A stretch of DNA of 19,679 bases from CAYTEO01 sp964436825 (GCA_964436825.1 CAYTEO010000045.1:1-19679), one strand, 5' to 3'; shown: positions 9,688 to 17,811, counted from the stretch's first letter. Numbers and translations: made by a program. The notes: generated from the letters alone by a model not told the origin.

Positions 9688-10548
9688 ATGAGAGACTGGT
9701 CACGCTTCCGACCGGAGCAGTTCAGCATCAAGCGCGTCCTGCTGCTGGTGGCGATCATCGAGTCGGTCCTGGCGGCCGTCCTGTTCGCGTACTGGTACCG
9801 GTACCAGCGCGTCTTCTTCCCGTACCCCATGGAGCCGGACGGGAGCGTCGTCGTCGACGGCACGACGCTGGTCATCGGCTACGGCGCCCGCGTGCCGGCG
9901 CCGTGGCGCTTCACCAACGTGGGCGGCGACACCCTCCTGCTGGACGGGCTGCCGTTCGAGCCCATGCGCACCCCCGACGTGGCCGAGGACCTGCCGGCGC
10001 CCCAGCGCGACCGGCTGCAGACCATCAAGGAGCTGCTGGCCGAGGCCGAGGCCGCCTACCAGCAGGGCCGTGACAAGCGCGACGGCATGCGCCGCTTCGC
10101 CGCCGCCCTGCACCGCTACGACGGGACGCTGGTCGTCTCGGTGGAGCTGGACGAGAAGCACAAGCTGCTGACCGTGGATTTCGTGGACGACCTGCCGCCG
10201 ATCACCGTCAGCTTCCTGCACGACCCCCGCTGGATCGAGCCGGAGAACTACCGCCGGGCCCGCCACTACGATGCCATGAAGACGTTCATCGACTGGACGA
10301 GCGCCAACCCGGACGGCGTCTTCTGCTTCGGCAAGCGGCAGATCAGCCTCATCGCCGGCCGCGACGCCCAGCTGGAGTTCAACCGCCTGCTGGACACCCT
10401 GCGCGACCTGCAGGCCCGCGCCACCCGGCCGCTGACCATCGACGACGTCCGCCAGGCCCTGGGCGACGACGAGCTGCTGGACCGCCAGCTCGGCCTGGTC
10501 AAGGACTTCATCGAGTACCAGGACCGGCCGCGACGGGCGTCACGGTGA
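9688..10548 (+). CDS. Hypothetical single-pass membrane protein
   Basis: This 286-aa protein has a weak GGAAG Shine-Dalgarno just before the ATG. A short basic N-terminus (MRDWSRFRPEQFSIKR) leads into one TM helix (about residues 17-35, VLLLVAIIESVLAAVLFAYW), so the rest probably faces the periplasm. After that come a beta-rich segment (residues 50-90, GSVVVDGTTLVIGYGARV), an acidic/Ala-rich helical segment (100-135), a strand pair around 145-175 and a helical C-terminus (205-280) with ISLIAGRDAQLEFNRLLDTL. Third codon positions are almost all G or C, supporting real coding. I do not recognise a family. It is transcribed away from the DUF4405 gene across a 180-bp intergenic region, and the next gene lies 55 nt downstream on the same strand. 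Confidence 0.7.
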   Translation: MRDWSRFRPEQFSIKRVLLLVAIIESVLAAVLFAYWYRYQRVFFPYPMEPDGSVVVDGTTLVIGYGARVPAPWRFTNVGGDTLLLDGLPFEPMRTPDVAEDLPAPQRDRLQTIKELLAEAEAAYQQGRDKRDGMRRFAAALHRYDGTLVVSVELDEKHKLLTVDFVDDLPPITVSFLHDPRWIEPENYRRARHYDAMKTFIDWTSANPDGVFCFGKRQISLIAGRDAQLEFNRLLDTLRDLQARATRPLTIDDVRQALGDDELLDRQLGLVKDFIEYQDRPRRASR

Positions 10549-10603
10549 CGGGGGGCTCCGTCCGGCTTGACAGCCGGGCCGTCGATCCTGTCCACTGGCG
10601 ACC

Positions 10604-12604
10604 ATGAGCGGTGACTCGCACACCCGGTCAGGCAGCCCGCGGATCCCGGCCGCCGTGATGTTCCTGTTCCTGGCAGCCGCCGCCGTGGGGATCGTCCTGC
10701 CCGCCCTCCACGGCCCCCTGCTGTTCGACGACCTCAGCAGCGTGACCACTGCCGCCCGCCACGGCGCCACGGCGCTGGGGGAACTGTTCCGCCTGCAGGG
10801 CGCGGGCGAGGCCGGCTACCGCCCCCTGCGCTACCTGTCGCTGTGGATCGACTGGCGCCTGGGCGGTGGCGATCCCCTCTGGCTGCACCTCTCCAGCGCC
10901 CTGTGGCACGCCGGCTGCGCCCTGCTGCTGTGGTTCCTGCTGCTGCGGCTGACCCGCGACCGGCGCCTGGCCCTGCTGGCGGCCCTGCTGTTCATCGTCC
11001 ACCCCCTGCAGGTGGAGGCGGTGGCCTACATCTCCGGCCGCAAGGACCTGCTCTGCACCTTCTTCTCCCTGCTGGCGTTGCACGCCTCGCTGGGCGCGGG
11101 CCGGGCGGTGCGCCCGGCCGCACGGCTGGGCCTGTCGGCGCTGTTCTTCCTCTGCTGGTGGCTGGCCATGCAGGCCAAGGAGATGGCCGCCGTCGTGCCG
11201 CTGGCCGCCCTGCTGCTGGAGGCAGCGGACCGACCGCCCGTGGAACCGGCGTGGCGACTGCCGGCGGTGGTGGTGCGGCGCCGTCCCGTGTTCGCGGGGG
11301 TCCTGGGCGCCGGTGTCCTGCTGGCCGCGTGGAAGGTCCTGGTCCTGGCACCCGGCACCAAGGTCCCGGTCGAGCGCTGGGGCGACCTGCCGGAGCGCCT
11401 CTGGCTGGCGGCGCGAACCCTGTCGTGGCACGTCCGCAAGCTCCTGTGGCCCTGGCCCCAGGTGGGCGACCTGCGCGGGCTGTTCCCGGTGCGGGTTCCC
11501 GGTCCCGACGGTGTCGGCGGCGGCTGGGGAGCGTGGTGGAACGGCGGCACGGCCACGGCGACGCTGGCCGGCCTGGTGCTGCTGGCGTTGCTGGCGCTGC
11601 TGGTGCGCCGCGCGGCACCCGGGAGGCGGCGCTGGGCCACCGTCGGCCTGGCCGGCTGGTTGCTGCTGCTGCTGCCGGTCCTCAACCTCGTGCCGCTGAA
11701 CGAGCCCGCCGCCGAGCACTACCAGCACCTGCCGCTGGCGGCGGGCGGCCTGCTGGCGGCGGCACTGCTGCTGCCGCCGGCGGGAGCGCCGCGGCGGCGC
11801 TGGTGGCCGGCGCTGGTGCTGCTGCTGGCCTGGACGGGGGCGTCGGTCCACCGCGCCGCGGTCTGGTCCGACCCGGCACGCTTCTGGACCGACGTCCTGC
11901 GCGTCAATCCCGGTGACGGTCGGGCCTGGAACGACCTGGGCCTGGTCCTGGCCGAGCGCGGCGACGCAGGGCAGGCGCGCCGCTGCTACGCGCGCGCCTG
12001 GCGCTGCGACCCCGGCCTGGTCCAGGCGGCGGCCAACCTCGTCGCTGCCCGCCTGGCCGCGGGCGACCCGTCGGGGGCGCTTGCCGTGGGCGAGCAGGCC
12101 CTGGCCCGCCATCCCGACGACCCGCTGCTGTTGTCGCTGCAGGGGCGCGCCCTGCTGCGGTCCGGTCGACCCGCCGCGGCGGCGTCGCTGCTGGACCGGC
12201 TGGCATCCCTGCGGCCCCGGGAGGAGTCCCGCCCCGTCGACGGCTGGCGCGGCGACCGGGCGTTGGCCCACCAGCTGGCCGGGGACCTGTCGGGGAGCCT
12301 GGCGCTCTACCGCGAGGCGCTGGCCGTGACGCCGGACGACCCCGTCCTGCTGACCAACGCCGGCGGTGCGCTGCTGGATGCGGGACACCTGGACGAGGCG
12401 CTGCCGCTGCTGCTGCGGGCCGTCCGGTTGCCGGACGCCGGCGGGATGGCCCATCGCAACCTGGCGGTGGCGCTGCTGAAGGCCGGCCGTCCGTCCGCGG
12501 CGCGGTGGCACCTGGAACGGGCCGGCGCCCTCGGCACGAAGGTGCCCCCCTCGCTGGCGCAGGCCGTCGCGCGGGCCGTCGCCGACTCGACCGCCGGACG
12601 GTGA
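10604..12604 (+). CDS. Multi-TM protein with C-terminal TPR repeats (TMTC/ArnT-like glycosyltransferase type)
   Basis: This 666-aa protein has a membrane half of about nine to ten hydrophobic segments (residues 15-430) and a soluble TPR half (about 435-660). The pattern in the first loop (LLFDDLSSV, then GYRPLRYLSLWIDW) and the motif FIVHPLQVEAVAYISGRKDLL are typical of a large bacterial family annotated as TPR proteins, similar to eukaryotic TMTC and to PMT/ArnT-like lipid-linked sugar transferases. The loop Asp pair (FDD) matches the acidic catalytic site of such GT-C enzymes. TPR-like helices include AWNDLGLVLAERGDAGQARRC and DPVLLTNAGGALLDAGHLDEA. No good Shine-Dalgarno precedes the ATG at 10604, so the start is less certain; Met19 (10658) is an alternative. 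Sugar transfer to secreted proteins is a family-based guess. Confidence 0.8.
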   Translation: MSGDSHTRSGSPRIPAAVMFLFLAAAAVGIVLPALHGPLLFDDLSSVTTAARHGATALGELFRLQGAGEAGYRPLRYLSLWIDWRLGGGDPLWLHLSSALWHAGCALLLWFLLLRLTRDRRLALLAALLFIVHPLQVEAVAYISGRKDLLCTFFSLLALHASLGAGRAVRPAARLGLSALFFLCWWLAMQAKEMAAVVPLAALLLEAADRPPVEPAWRLPAVVVRRRPVFAGVLGAGVLLAAWKVLVLAPGTKVPVERWGDLPERLWLAARTLSWHVRKLLWPWPQVGDLRGLFPVRVPGPDGVGGGWGAWWNGGTATATLAGLVLLALLALLVRRAAPGRRRWATVGLAGWLLLLLPVLNLVPLNEPAAEHYQHLPLAAGGLLAAALLLPPAGAPRRRWWPALVLLLAWTGASVHRAAVWSDPARFWTDVLRVNPGDGRAWNDLGLVLAERGDAGQARRCYARAWRCDPGLVQAAANLVAARLAAGDPSGALAVGEQALARHPDDPLLLSLQGRALLRSGRPAAAASLLDRLASLRPREESRPVDGWRGDRALAHQLAGDLSGSLALYREALAVTPDDPVLLTNAGGALLDAGHLDEALPLLLRAVRLPDAGGMAHRNLAVALLKAGRPSAARWHLERAGALGTKVPPSLAQAVARAVADSTAGR

Positions 12605-12620
12605 GCCGTCCCGCCCGGAC

Positions 12621-13202
12621 TCAGGCGCTGTCACCCTCCCTGTTCATCCAAGCCGGTACCGGTGCCGGCCGCGGCCTGCGCCCGTAGAACAGGTCGTCCA
12701 GCCGGAGCGCAGCCCGCCGGAAGGGCGCCGAGCGTCGCACACCGGCGCGGATCAGCCGGTGCAGCAGGTTGTCGGGATGGGAGAAGGGACAGGCGGCCAC
12801 GCAGCGGGCGCAGTCGGTCCCGGCGCTGCACCAGTAGGTGTAGCAGGCCTGCTGGTCGATCCGCCAGCGCGCGACGCCGTCGATCCCGGCGGCGCGGTGG
12901 TACTGGCGGGCCGATTCCATGACCGTGGGCGCCCGCGGGGCGGCGGCCACCATCTCCCGGTCCATCTCGACGGTGAAGGCGATGGCCAGGGGCAGCTCGT
13001 GGACCAGCGGTCGGCCGTACCGGTCCCGCCGCCCGCCGACGGCGTACACGTGCTCGGGCCGCAGCCGGGTCACCCCGATGTCGACGGCACCCAGCTTGCG
13101 GGCCCACCCTTCCAGGAAGCGTGCCGCCCGGGCGGGATCGACCTCGGTGCGGTTCGCCGCCGGCTCCCCTTCGACGATCCCGTGCAGCGGCTCGATGGCG
13201 GC
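12621..13202 (-). pseudogene. Reductive-dehalogenase-like 4Fe-4S protein, truncated and internally deleted
   Basis: The - strand encodes recognisable parts of the large family of 4Fe-4S proteins related to reductive dehalogenases. These are a GWARKLGAVDIGVTRLRPEHVY segment, LPLAIAFTVEMDREMV, then RWRIDQQACYTYW, the cluster motif CARCVAACPFSHPDNLLHRL and an end LDDLFYGRRPRPAPVPAWM. As I recall the family, a stretch of roughly 90-100 residues holding the first CxxCxxC cluster separates the SARQYHRAA helix from the GIDGVARWRI strand. Here they are directly joined near base 12888. The 5' part is also missing: recognisable similarity stops near 13200, although the frame stays open to an ATG at 13331. 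Only one cluster motif remains, so the product is probably non-functional. Its stop lies 16 nt from the convergent TPR gene. Confidence 0.6.
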
Positions 13203-13230
13203 GAACGCCTTCCCTGCCTCGGGCGCGATC

Positions 13231-14338
13231 GACTGGTCCGAACCGGACCGGTGCAGTGTCCGCTTCGATCCCGCCTGGGTCGACGACCCCGCCGTCGGTC
13301 CCGGCGACAGCGTGATCGTCTGGGTCTCCACGCGACCGGCGGACGCGGTGCTGGCGGAACCTCCCCGGCTGTTCTACGCCCTCCGTCCCAACCCCCTGTT
13401 CGACCCCTTCCGGACCAGCGGCTGGCCGCTGCGGGGGTTCGTCGAGGGGGACACCGTCTGGTTCGACGCAGGCGTCCCGATGACCGATCTCTGGTCGTTC
13501 GACCTGCCGGACAGCGGGTTCCTGTTCCCCGGCGACGTCCTGCACTACTGCGTGCAGGCGACGGAACTGGCCCCGGACGGCCGACTGCTCGTCTCGCTGC
13601 TGCCCGCCGACACGACGGGTTTCCCCTCCTTCCCCGGCACCCCCGACTTCGTCGACGGGCGCTATCCCGAGGAGTTCACCGTTCGCGCCCTGCCCTCGGT
13701 CCACGACCTGTCCACGGGAGACCAGGCCCCCGTGCTCCTGTACGACGACTCGGGCGATCCGGACCTGCTGGATCGCTGGCTGACGGCCCTGCGCTGGCTC
13801 GACGCGGACTACGACGTCTTCAGCAACCACTCCTCCCTGTCCAGCGAGGAGACCGGGCTCGGCGCCCGCGCCACGCCGGAGCTGCTGGCCGGCTACCGGG
13901 CGCTGGTCTACACCAGCGGCCTGCAGTCCACGCGGACCCTCGATCCCGCCGACCGGGAGCTGCTGGCCGGAGGCGTGGTCGCTGTCCGGCGGCTGTCCCG
14001 CCTGGAACGACTTCGACGCCGTGACGGTCACCACGGCCGCGCGGGCGGCCTCCTATGCCGACCAGTCCGGCTCCTACGACTGGCCCTACGCGGCGGTGGC
14101 GGTCCACACGCTGGCGAGCAACGGGAACGTCGTCACGACGTTCCCCTGGGACCTGGCGGCCGTGCGCCAGGAGGACGGCACGCCCGGCCAGGCGTGCGCC
14201 GAGGTGCCGGCCGGACCGGGCCGCTTGGTCTGGGACGGGACCGACGACGCCGGGCGGCCGCTGTCGTCGGGGGTCTACTTCGCCGTGGCACACGGGGCGG
14301 GGGAGCGTGTCGTCGGGAAGGTGGCGCTGGTTCGCTAG
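13231..14338 (+). pseudogene. Secreted C25-peptidase/FlgD-Ig-like protein remnant, 5' truncated and frame-broken
   Basis: From about 13231 the first + frame reads a coherent extracellular-type protein: FDPAWVDDPAVGPGDSVIVW, PRLFYALRPNPLFDPF, then FLFPGDVLHYCVQATEL and VLLYDDSGDPDLLDRWLTAL. It runs to about 13970 (PADRELLAGG) and then loses sense. Sense resumes in another frame from 13982 (CPAWNDFDAVTVTT) to the stop at 14336-14338. The final 35 residues (RLVWDGTDDAGRPLSSGVYF ... VGKVALVR) are a FlgD-Ig-like C-terminal domain of the kind used for secretion or anchoring in FCB-group bacteria. Family members have a longer stretch between these two parts, so sequence seems to be missing as well as frameshifted. 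There is no start codon or signal peptide, and the 5' end abuts the truncated 4Fe-4S gene on the other strand. Confidence 0.6.
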
Positions 14339-14341
14339 CTG

Positions 14342-14444
14342 TTGGCCAAAACCAACCAATGCCAGCAGTATTGGCCCCAATGAACCAAAATGACTTGACG
14401 AGCGGCCGTGGGTGGCCGTCAATGACCAATCATGGAAAGATTGG
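14342..14444 (+). promoter_or_regulatory. satD promoter with CCAAT/ATTGG motif cluster
   Basis: This stretch is strikingly AT-richer than its surroundings. It holds repeated CCAA/TTGG elements: TTGGCCAA at 14342-14349, CCAACCAAT at 14352-14360, ATTGG at 14370-14374, CCAAT at 14377-14381, CCAA at 14385-14388, CCAATC at 14426-14431 and GATTGG at 14439-14444. The last two form an inverted repeat that encloses the satD start codon. An imperfect 16-17 bp direct repeat (CAATGAACCAAAATG at 14378, CAATGACCAATCATG at 14420) is spaced 42 bp. A -35-like TTGACG (14395-14400) with a 17-bp spacer leads to GTCAAT (14418-14423), which places transcription start at or next to the ATG (14432). No Shine-Dalgarno is present, so a leaderless mRNA is predicted. 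Confidence 0.5.
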
Positions 14445-15106
14445 CTGAAACAAACCATCCGTTCTTCGTCGCGTTGCTGGTCGACATCGTGCGTTCCCGC
14501 GAACTGGGACATCGCCGGGCGGACGTCCAGCAGGAGCTGCTTGTGCGGGTCCACCAGCTCAACGCGGCACACGGCGATCGCCTGCTGGTACCCCTCAGCC
14601 TCTCGGCCGGCGACGAGATCCAGTGCCTGCTGCGCCGGCCCGGGGACGCGCCCGTCCTGATCGACGCCCTCGACCTGCCGGCCAGGGAGTACCGTCTCCG
14701 CTTCGCCCTGGGGTTCGGTGACGTCCAGACGGACTTCCGGGCGACGACCTACCAGATGGACGGCGGCTGTTTCGTGGCGGCCCGTCTGGCCCTCGAGGAG
14801 GGGCGGCGACGTGACCGGTGGGCCACCGCCCGGGGGTTCGGCGAGGAGGGGGACCGGATCCTGGACGGCCTGCTCGGCGCCCTGCAGGTGATCCGCGACG
14901 GCTGGACCGGAAGGCAACGCGAGGCGATCCTGCGGCGGCGGGACCATACCACCCTCAAGGCGACGGCGGCCACCATGGGGATCGATCCCTCGACGCTGAG
15001 CAAGATGCTCAAGGCCGCCCACCAGAAACGCCACGACGAGGCCGAGACGGCGCTGGCCCTGCTGCTGGACCGGCTGGCGGGTCGGCCGGCGGAGGAGGCG
15101 CGATGA
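14432..15106 (+). CDS. satD: SatD family protein with C-terminal helix-turn-helix
   Basis: This 224-aa protein matches the SatD family pattern: LLVDIVRSRELGHRRADVQ (residues 16-33), a short Asn-Ala linker, then LSLSAGDEIQCLLRR (55-69) and a LRFALGFGDVQTDF core (89-102). The C-terminal part (about 158-200, TGRQREAIL and ATMGIDPSTLSKML) reads as a winged or simple helix-turn-helix, so DNA binding is plausible. The only usable start is the ATG at 14432; other in-frame ATG/GTG codons upstream are stopped at once. There is no Shine-Dalgarno. The next gene overlaps its stop. SatD was named from the streptococcal sat (secretion and acid tolerance) locus and its biochemical role is unknown. It heads the RNA-ligase operon here and may regulate it; that is inference. 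Confidence 0.75.
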   Translation: MERLAETNHPFFVALLVDIVRSRELGHRRADVQQELLVRVHQLNAAHGDRLLVPLSLSAGDEIQCLLRRPGDAPVLIDALDLPAREYRLRFALGFGDVQTDFRATTYQMDGGCFVAARLALEEGRRRDRWATARGFGEEGDRILDGLLGALQVIRDGWTGRQREAILRRRDHTTLKATAATMGIDPSTLSKMLKAAHQKRHDEAETALALLLDRLAGRPAEEAR

Positions 15107-15459
15107 TGCCGACACAGGCGTGGCTGGCCCTGATCGCCCTGGCGACGATCTTCGGGGGCGGCTGGCTCGTGGGAGCGATCCTGACCGCCGTCGGCAGGGA
15201 CCTCGCTCCCGACGACGCCGGCGAGCGGCGGCGCGGCCGGGTCATCGGCTGGCTGGAGCGGGCGCTGCTGCTGATCCTGATCTCCCTGGGCCAGTGGGGG
15301 GCCGTCGGGTTCGTCCTGGCGGCCAAGTCGGTGGCGCGGTTCCGCGAGCTGGAAGACAAGCGGTTCTCCGACTACTACCTGATCGGCACGCTGGCCAGCC
15401 TGCTGGTGGCCACCGTCGGCGGCCTGGCGATCCGCTGGCATCTGGGGACGTTGCCCTGA
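15103..15459 (+). CDS. SatE/DUF3307-like small membrane protein
   Basis: This 118-aa protein starts at ATG 15103, overlapping the satD stop (TGA 15104-15106) and preceded by GGAGGAG (15091-15097). Hydrophobic helices lie at about residues 6-28, 50-72 and 90-112. The core GWLERALLLILISLGQWGAV, then AAKSVARFRELEDKRFSDYY and LIGTLASLLVA resembles the C-terminal half of DUF3307 proteins (SatE), which are regularly found next to SatD. The N-terminal half of the full-length family is missing, so this may be a short form. Tight translational coupling to SatD suggests a complex or a sensor/regulator pair at the inner membrane; that is inference. Confidence 0.65.
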   Translation: MMPTQAWLALIALATIFGGGWLVGAILTAVGRDLAPDDAGERRRGRVIGWLERALLLILISLGQWGAVGFVLAAKSVARFRELEDKRFSDYYLIGTLASLLVATVGGLAIRWHLGTLP

Positions 15460-15472
15460 GCAAGGAGACGGC

Positions 15473-15916
15473 ATGGAACCCCGCCTGGAACTGATCGACC
15501 ACAGCGGCGACCTGGGTCTGCGCGCCGTCTCGGGCACGGCCGCGGACGTGCTGGTGCTGCTGACCATCGGGATGGAGCGCCTGCGTCTTGAAGAGGGCGC
15601 GATCCGGTGTACCATGGAGAGGGAGATCGCCGTCACGGCCGCCGATCCCGCCGAGCTGCTGGTGGGCTGGCTGGCCGAGGTCCTGGCCGCGGCCGACGCG
15701 GCGGGCGAGATCTACGGCGAGGCCGTCGTCGAGGAGCTGGAGCTGCCCGACGGCGACACCGACCGGCCGTGCCGAGTGCGCGGCGTCGTGCGCGGCGAGC
15801 CCGTCGATCCCGCGCGGCACCACCTGGGCCGGGAGATCAAGGCGGTCACCTACCACCTGGCCGAGCTGCGCCGCGAGGAGGAACACTGGATCGGGCAGGT
15901 CGTCTTCGACCTGTAG
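15473..15916 (+). CDS. Archease (RtcB RNA ligase activator)
   Basis: This 147-aa protein follows AAGGAG (15462-15467), 13 nt after the preceding stop. Archease promotes guanylation and multiple turnover of the RNA ligase RtcB. Family landmarks are the N-terminal IDHSGDLGLRA (His10, Asp13 in the usual HTADLGL position), AELLVGWLAEVLAA (about 61-74), GREIKAVTYHLAEL (about 121-134) and the C-terminal VVFDL, whose Asp is part of the conserved acidic metal site. The length is normal for the family. Only 0.45 kb separates it from rtcB, with one small gene between them, so joint function is well supported by context. Confidence 0.92.
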   Translation: MEPRLELIDHSGDLGLRAVSGTAADVLVLLTIGMERLRLEEGAIRCTMEREIAVTAADPAELLVGWLAEVLAAADAAGEIYGEAVVEELELPDGDTDRPCRVRGVVRGEPVDPARHHLGREIKAVTYHLAELRREEEHWIGQVVFDL

Positions 15917-15932
15917 TCTTCGGGGGGTCACC

Positions 15933-16322
15933 ATGAAGAAGAGCTACCTCTGTCCCCACTGCCGTGCCGTCCTGAACCCCAACGTCAAGATCGTGCTGGC
16001 GGTCGACGCCGGCGGGGAACGCGGGCTGGTGCTGCTGAGCGCGAAGCCCGGCGACTACCGCTTCATCGCCGATCCACGCCTGGGCCTGCGCGAGGGAACG
16101 TTCTGCGAGTTCTTCTGCCCGGTCTGCAGCGCGTCGCTCACCTCGCCCGCCGACGACCACTTCGCCGAGCTGCTGCTGGACCGGGGCGAGGGGGAACCGG
16201 GCCGCGTGGAGTTCAGCCGCGTCTTCGGCGAGCACGCCACCTTCATCGTCGACGGCCGGGACGTGACCGCCTACGGCGAGAACGCCGACGACTACCGGAA
16301 CGTCAACTTCTTCGGCTTCTGA
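15933..16322 (+). CDS. Four-cysteine zinc-ribbon protein of unknown function
   Basis: This 129-aa protein starts at ATG 15933 behind a G-rich GGGGGG stretch, 16 nt after archease. It carries CPHC (residues 7-10) and CPVC (62-65), with an extra Cys58, which together suit one zinc-ribbon site. Between them is a beta-rich segment (VKIVLAVDAGGERGLVLLS) and after them a helix plus strands (FAELLLDRGEGEPGRVEFSR, ATFIVDGRDVTAY). The end NVNFFGF is aromatic. I recognise no named family. Its place between archease and rtcB suggests an RNA-related or regulatory partner of the ligase; that is inference from context only. Confidence 0.75.
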   Translation: MKKSYLCPHCRAVLNPNVKIVLAVDAGGERGLVLLSAKPGDYRFIADPRLGLREGTFCEFFCPVCSASLTSPADDHFAELLLDRGEGEPGRVEFSRVFGEHATFIVDGRDVTAYGENADDYRNVNFFGF

Positions 16323-16368
16323 TCCGAACGCCCGAACGCGACGACAGCCACGGGGAAGTGAGGTGAGC

Positions 16369-17811
16369 ATGGCCCGCCCGCAGCTCCGGCCCATCGGTCC
16401 CGCCGTCTGGGAGATCTCCCGCCACGGCCGGATGCGCGTGCCCGGCAGGGTCTACGCGACGTCGGCCATGCTGCCCGACCTGACCCGCGACCAGGCGCTG
16501 CAGCAGGTGGTCAACGTGGCCACGCTGCCGGGGATCGTGGGCGCGTCGCTGGCCATGCCCGACATCCACTGGGGCTACGGGTTCCCCATCGGCGGCGTGG
16601 CGGCCTTCGATCCCGACAAGGGCGGGATCGTCTCGCCCGGGGGCGTGGGCTACGACATCAACTGCGGCGTCCGGCTGCTGGCCACCGGCCTGACGGACGA
16701 CGAGGTCCGTCCCCGCCTGGAGGAGCTGCTGGCGGAACTGTTCCGGAGCGTCCCGTGCGGCGTCGGTTCGAAGCGCGGGCGCGCCCTGTCGGACCGGGAG
16801 CTGGAACGGGTCATGGTCGAGGGGGCGGCCTGGGCCGTGGCCCGCGGCCACGGCGAGACGGGCGAGCTGGAGCTGATCGAGGAGAACGGCACCATGCCCG
16901 GCGCCGATCCGGACCGCGTCGGCCGGCGGGCCCGCGACCGCGGCGCCGACCAGCTGGGGACCCTCGGCTCGGGCAACCACTTCCTGGAGGTCCAGCGCGT
17001 CGACGAGGTCTTCGATCACGAGGCGGCCGCGGCCATGGGGCTGCGCGAGGGACAGGTCACGGTCATGGTCCACACCGGCAGCCGCGGCTTCGGCCACCAG
17101 GTCTGCGACGACTACGTGCGGACCATGCTGGAGGCCAGCCGCCGCTACGGGATCGAGCTGCCCGACCGGCAGCTCTGCTGCGCGCCGCTGACCTCGCCGG
17201 AGGGGAAGGCCTACCTGGGGGCGATGGCCGCGGCGGTCAACTACGCGTTCGCCAACCGGCAGATCATCGCCTCGCTCGTCCGCCGGGCCTTCCGGGCCGT
17301 TCTGGGCCGCAGCGACGAGGCGACGCCGCGGACCGTCTACGAGGTGGCCCACAACATCGCCAAGTGGGAAACCCACGAGGTGGACGGCCGCCGGCGACGC
17401 CTCTGCGTCCACCGCAAGGGGGCGACCCGCGCCTTCGCCGCCGGGCGCAGCGAACTGCCGCCGCGCTACCGAGACCTGGGCCAGCCGGTCCTGATCCCCG
17501 GCGACATGGGGCGCTCCAGCTACGTCCTGCTGGGCCGGCCGGCGGCCATGGAGCAGACCTTCGGCTCGGCCTGCCACGGGGCGGGGCGTGTCCTGAGCCG
17601 CCACCAGGCGCTGAAGCAGGGCCGGGGCCGCGACCTCGTCGCCGAGATGCACCGCCGCGGCGTGCTGGTGCTGGCGGCCGGGCGGCGGACCATCGCCGAG
17701 GAGATGCCCGAGGCGTACAAGGACGTCTCGCAGGTGGTGGACGCCGTGGACCTGGCAGGGCTGGCCTCGCGCGTCGTGCGCCTGCGACCGCTGGGGGTGG
17801 TCAAGGGATGA
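16369..17811 (+). CDS. rtcB: RNA-splicing ligase RtcB
   Basis: This 480-aa GTP- and Mn-dependent ligase joins 2',3'-cyclic-phosphate (3'-phosphate) and 5'-OH RNA ends. The ATG at 16369 has GAGG five bases upstream; a GTG at 16363 is an alternative adding two residues. The active site is complete: Cys99 in GVGYDINCG, His204 in GSGNHFLE, His235 in VHTGSRGFGH, His328 in VAHNIAKWE, and the guanylated His403 in ACHGAGR. These positions fall within one residue of those of Pyrococcus horikoshii RtcB (Cys98, His203, His234, His329, His404). MPDIHWGYGFPIGGV and HRKGATRAF are also intact. Its stop overlaps the next start. Function in tRNA or stress-damaged RNA repair is known for the family; the substrate here is not. 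Confidence 0.96.
   Translation: MARPQLRPIGPAVWEISRHGRMRVPGRVYATSAMLPDLTRDQALQQVVNVATLPGIVGASLAMPDIHWGYGFPIGGVAAFDPDKGGIVSPGGVGYDINCGVRLLATGLTDDEVRPRLEELLAELFRSVPCGVGSKRGRALSDRELERVMVEGAAWAVARGHGETGELELIEENGTMPGADPDRVGRRARDRGADQLGTLGSGNHFLEVQRVDEVFDHEAAAAMGLREGQVTVMVHTGSRGFGHQVCDDYVRTMLEASRRYGIELPDRQLCCAPLTSPEGKAYLGAMAAAVNYAFANRQIIASLVRRAFRAVLGRSDEATPRTVYEVAHNIAKWETHEVDGRRRRLCVHRKGATRAFAAGRSELPPRYRDLGQPVLIPGDMGRSSYVLLGRPAAMEQTFGSACHGAGRVLSRHQALKQGRGRDLVAEMHRRGVLVLAAGRRTIAEEMPEAYKDVSQVVDAVDLAGLASRVVRLRPLGVVKG

Noticed and set aside
10562..10577. CCGGCT-TGAC-AGCCGG hairpin after the orphan gene, containing TTGACA
   Set aside because: The stem is only 6 bp without a T-run, and no acceptable -10 lies 16-18 bp from the TTGACA, so neither a terminator nor a promoter can be supported.
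10628..12634. Long - strand open frame opposite the TPR protein
   Set aside because: Low-complexity Gln/Arg/Gly product, no start signals; a shadow of the + strand gene.
13203..13331. N-terminal extension of the 4Fe-4S gene to the ATG at 13331
   Set aside because: This part is the antisense of a coherent + strand protein and shows no similarity to the 4Fe-4S family.
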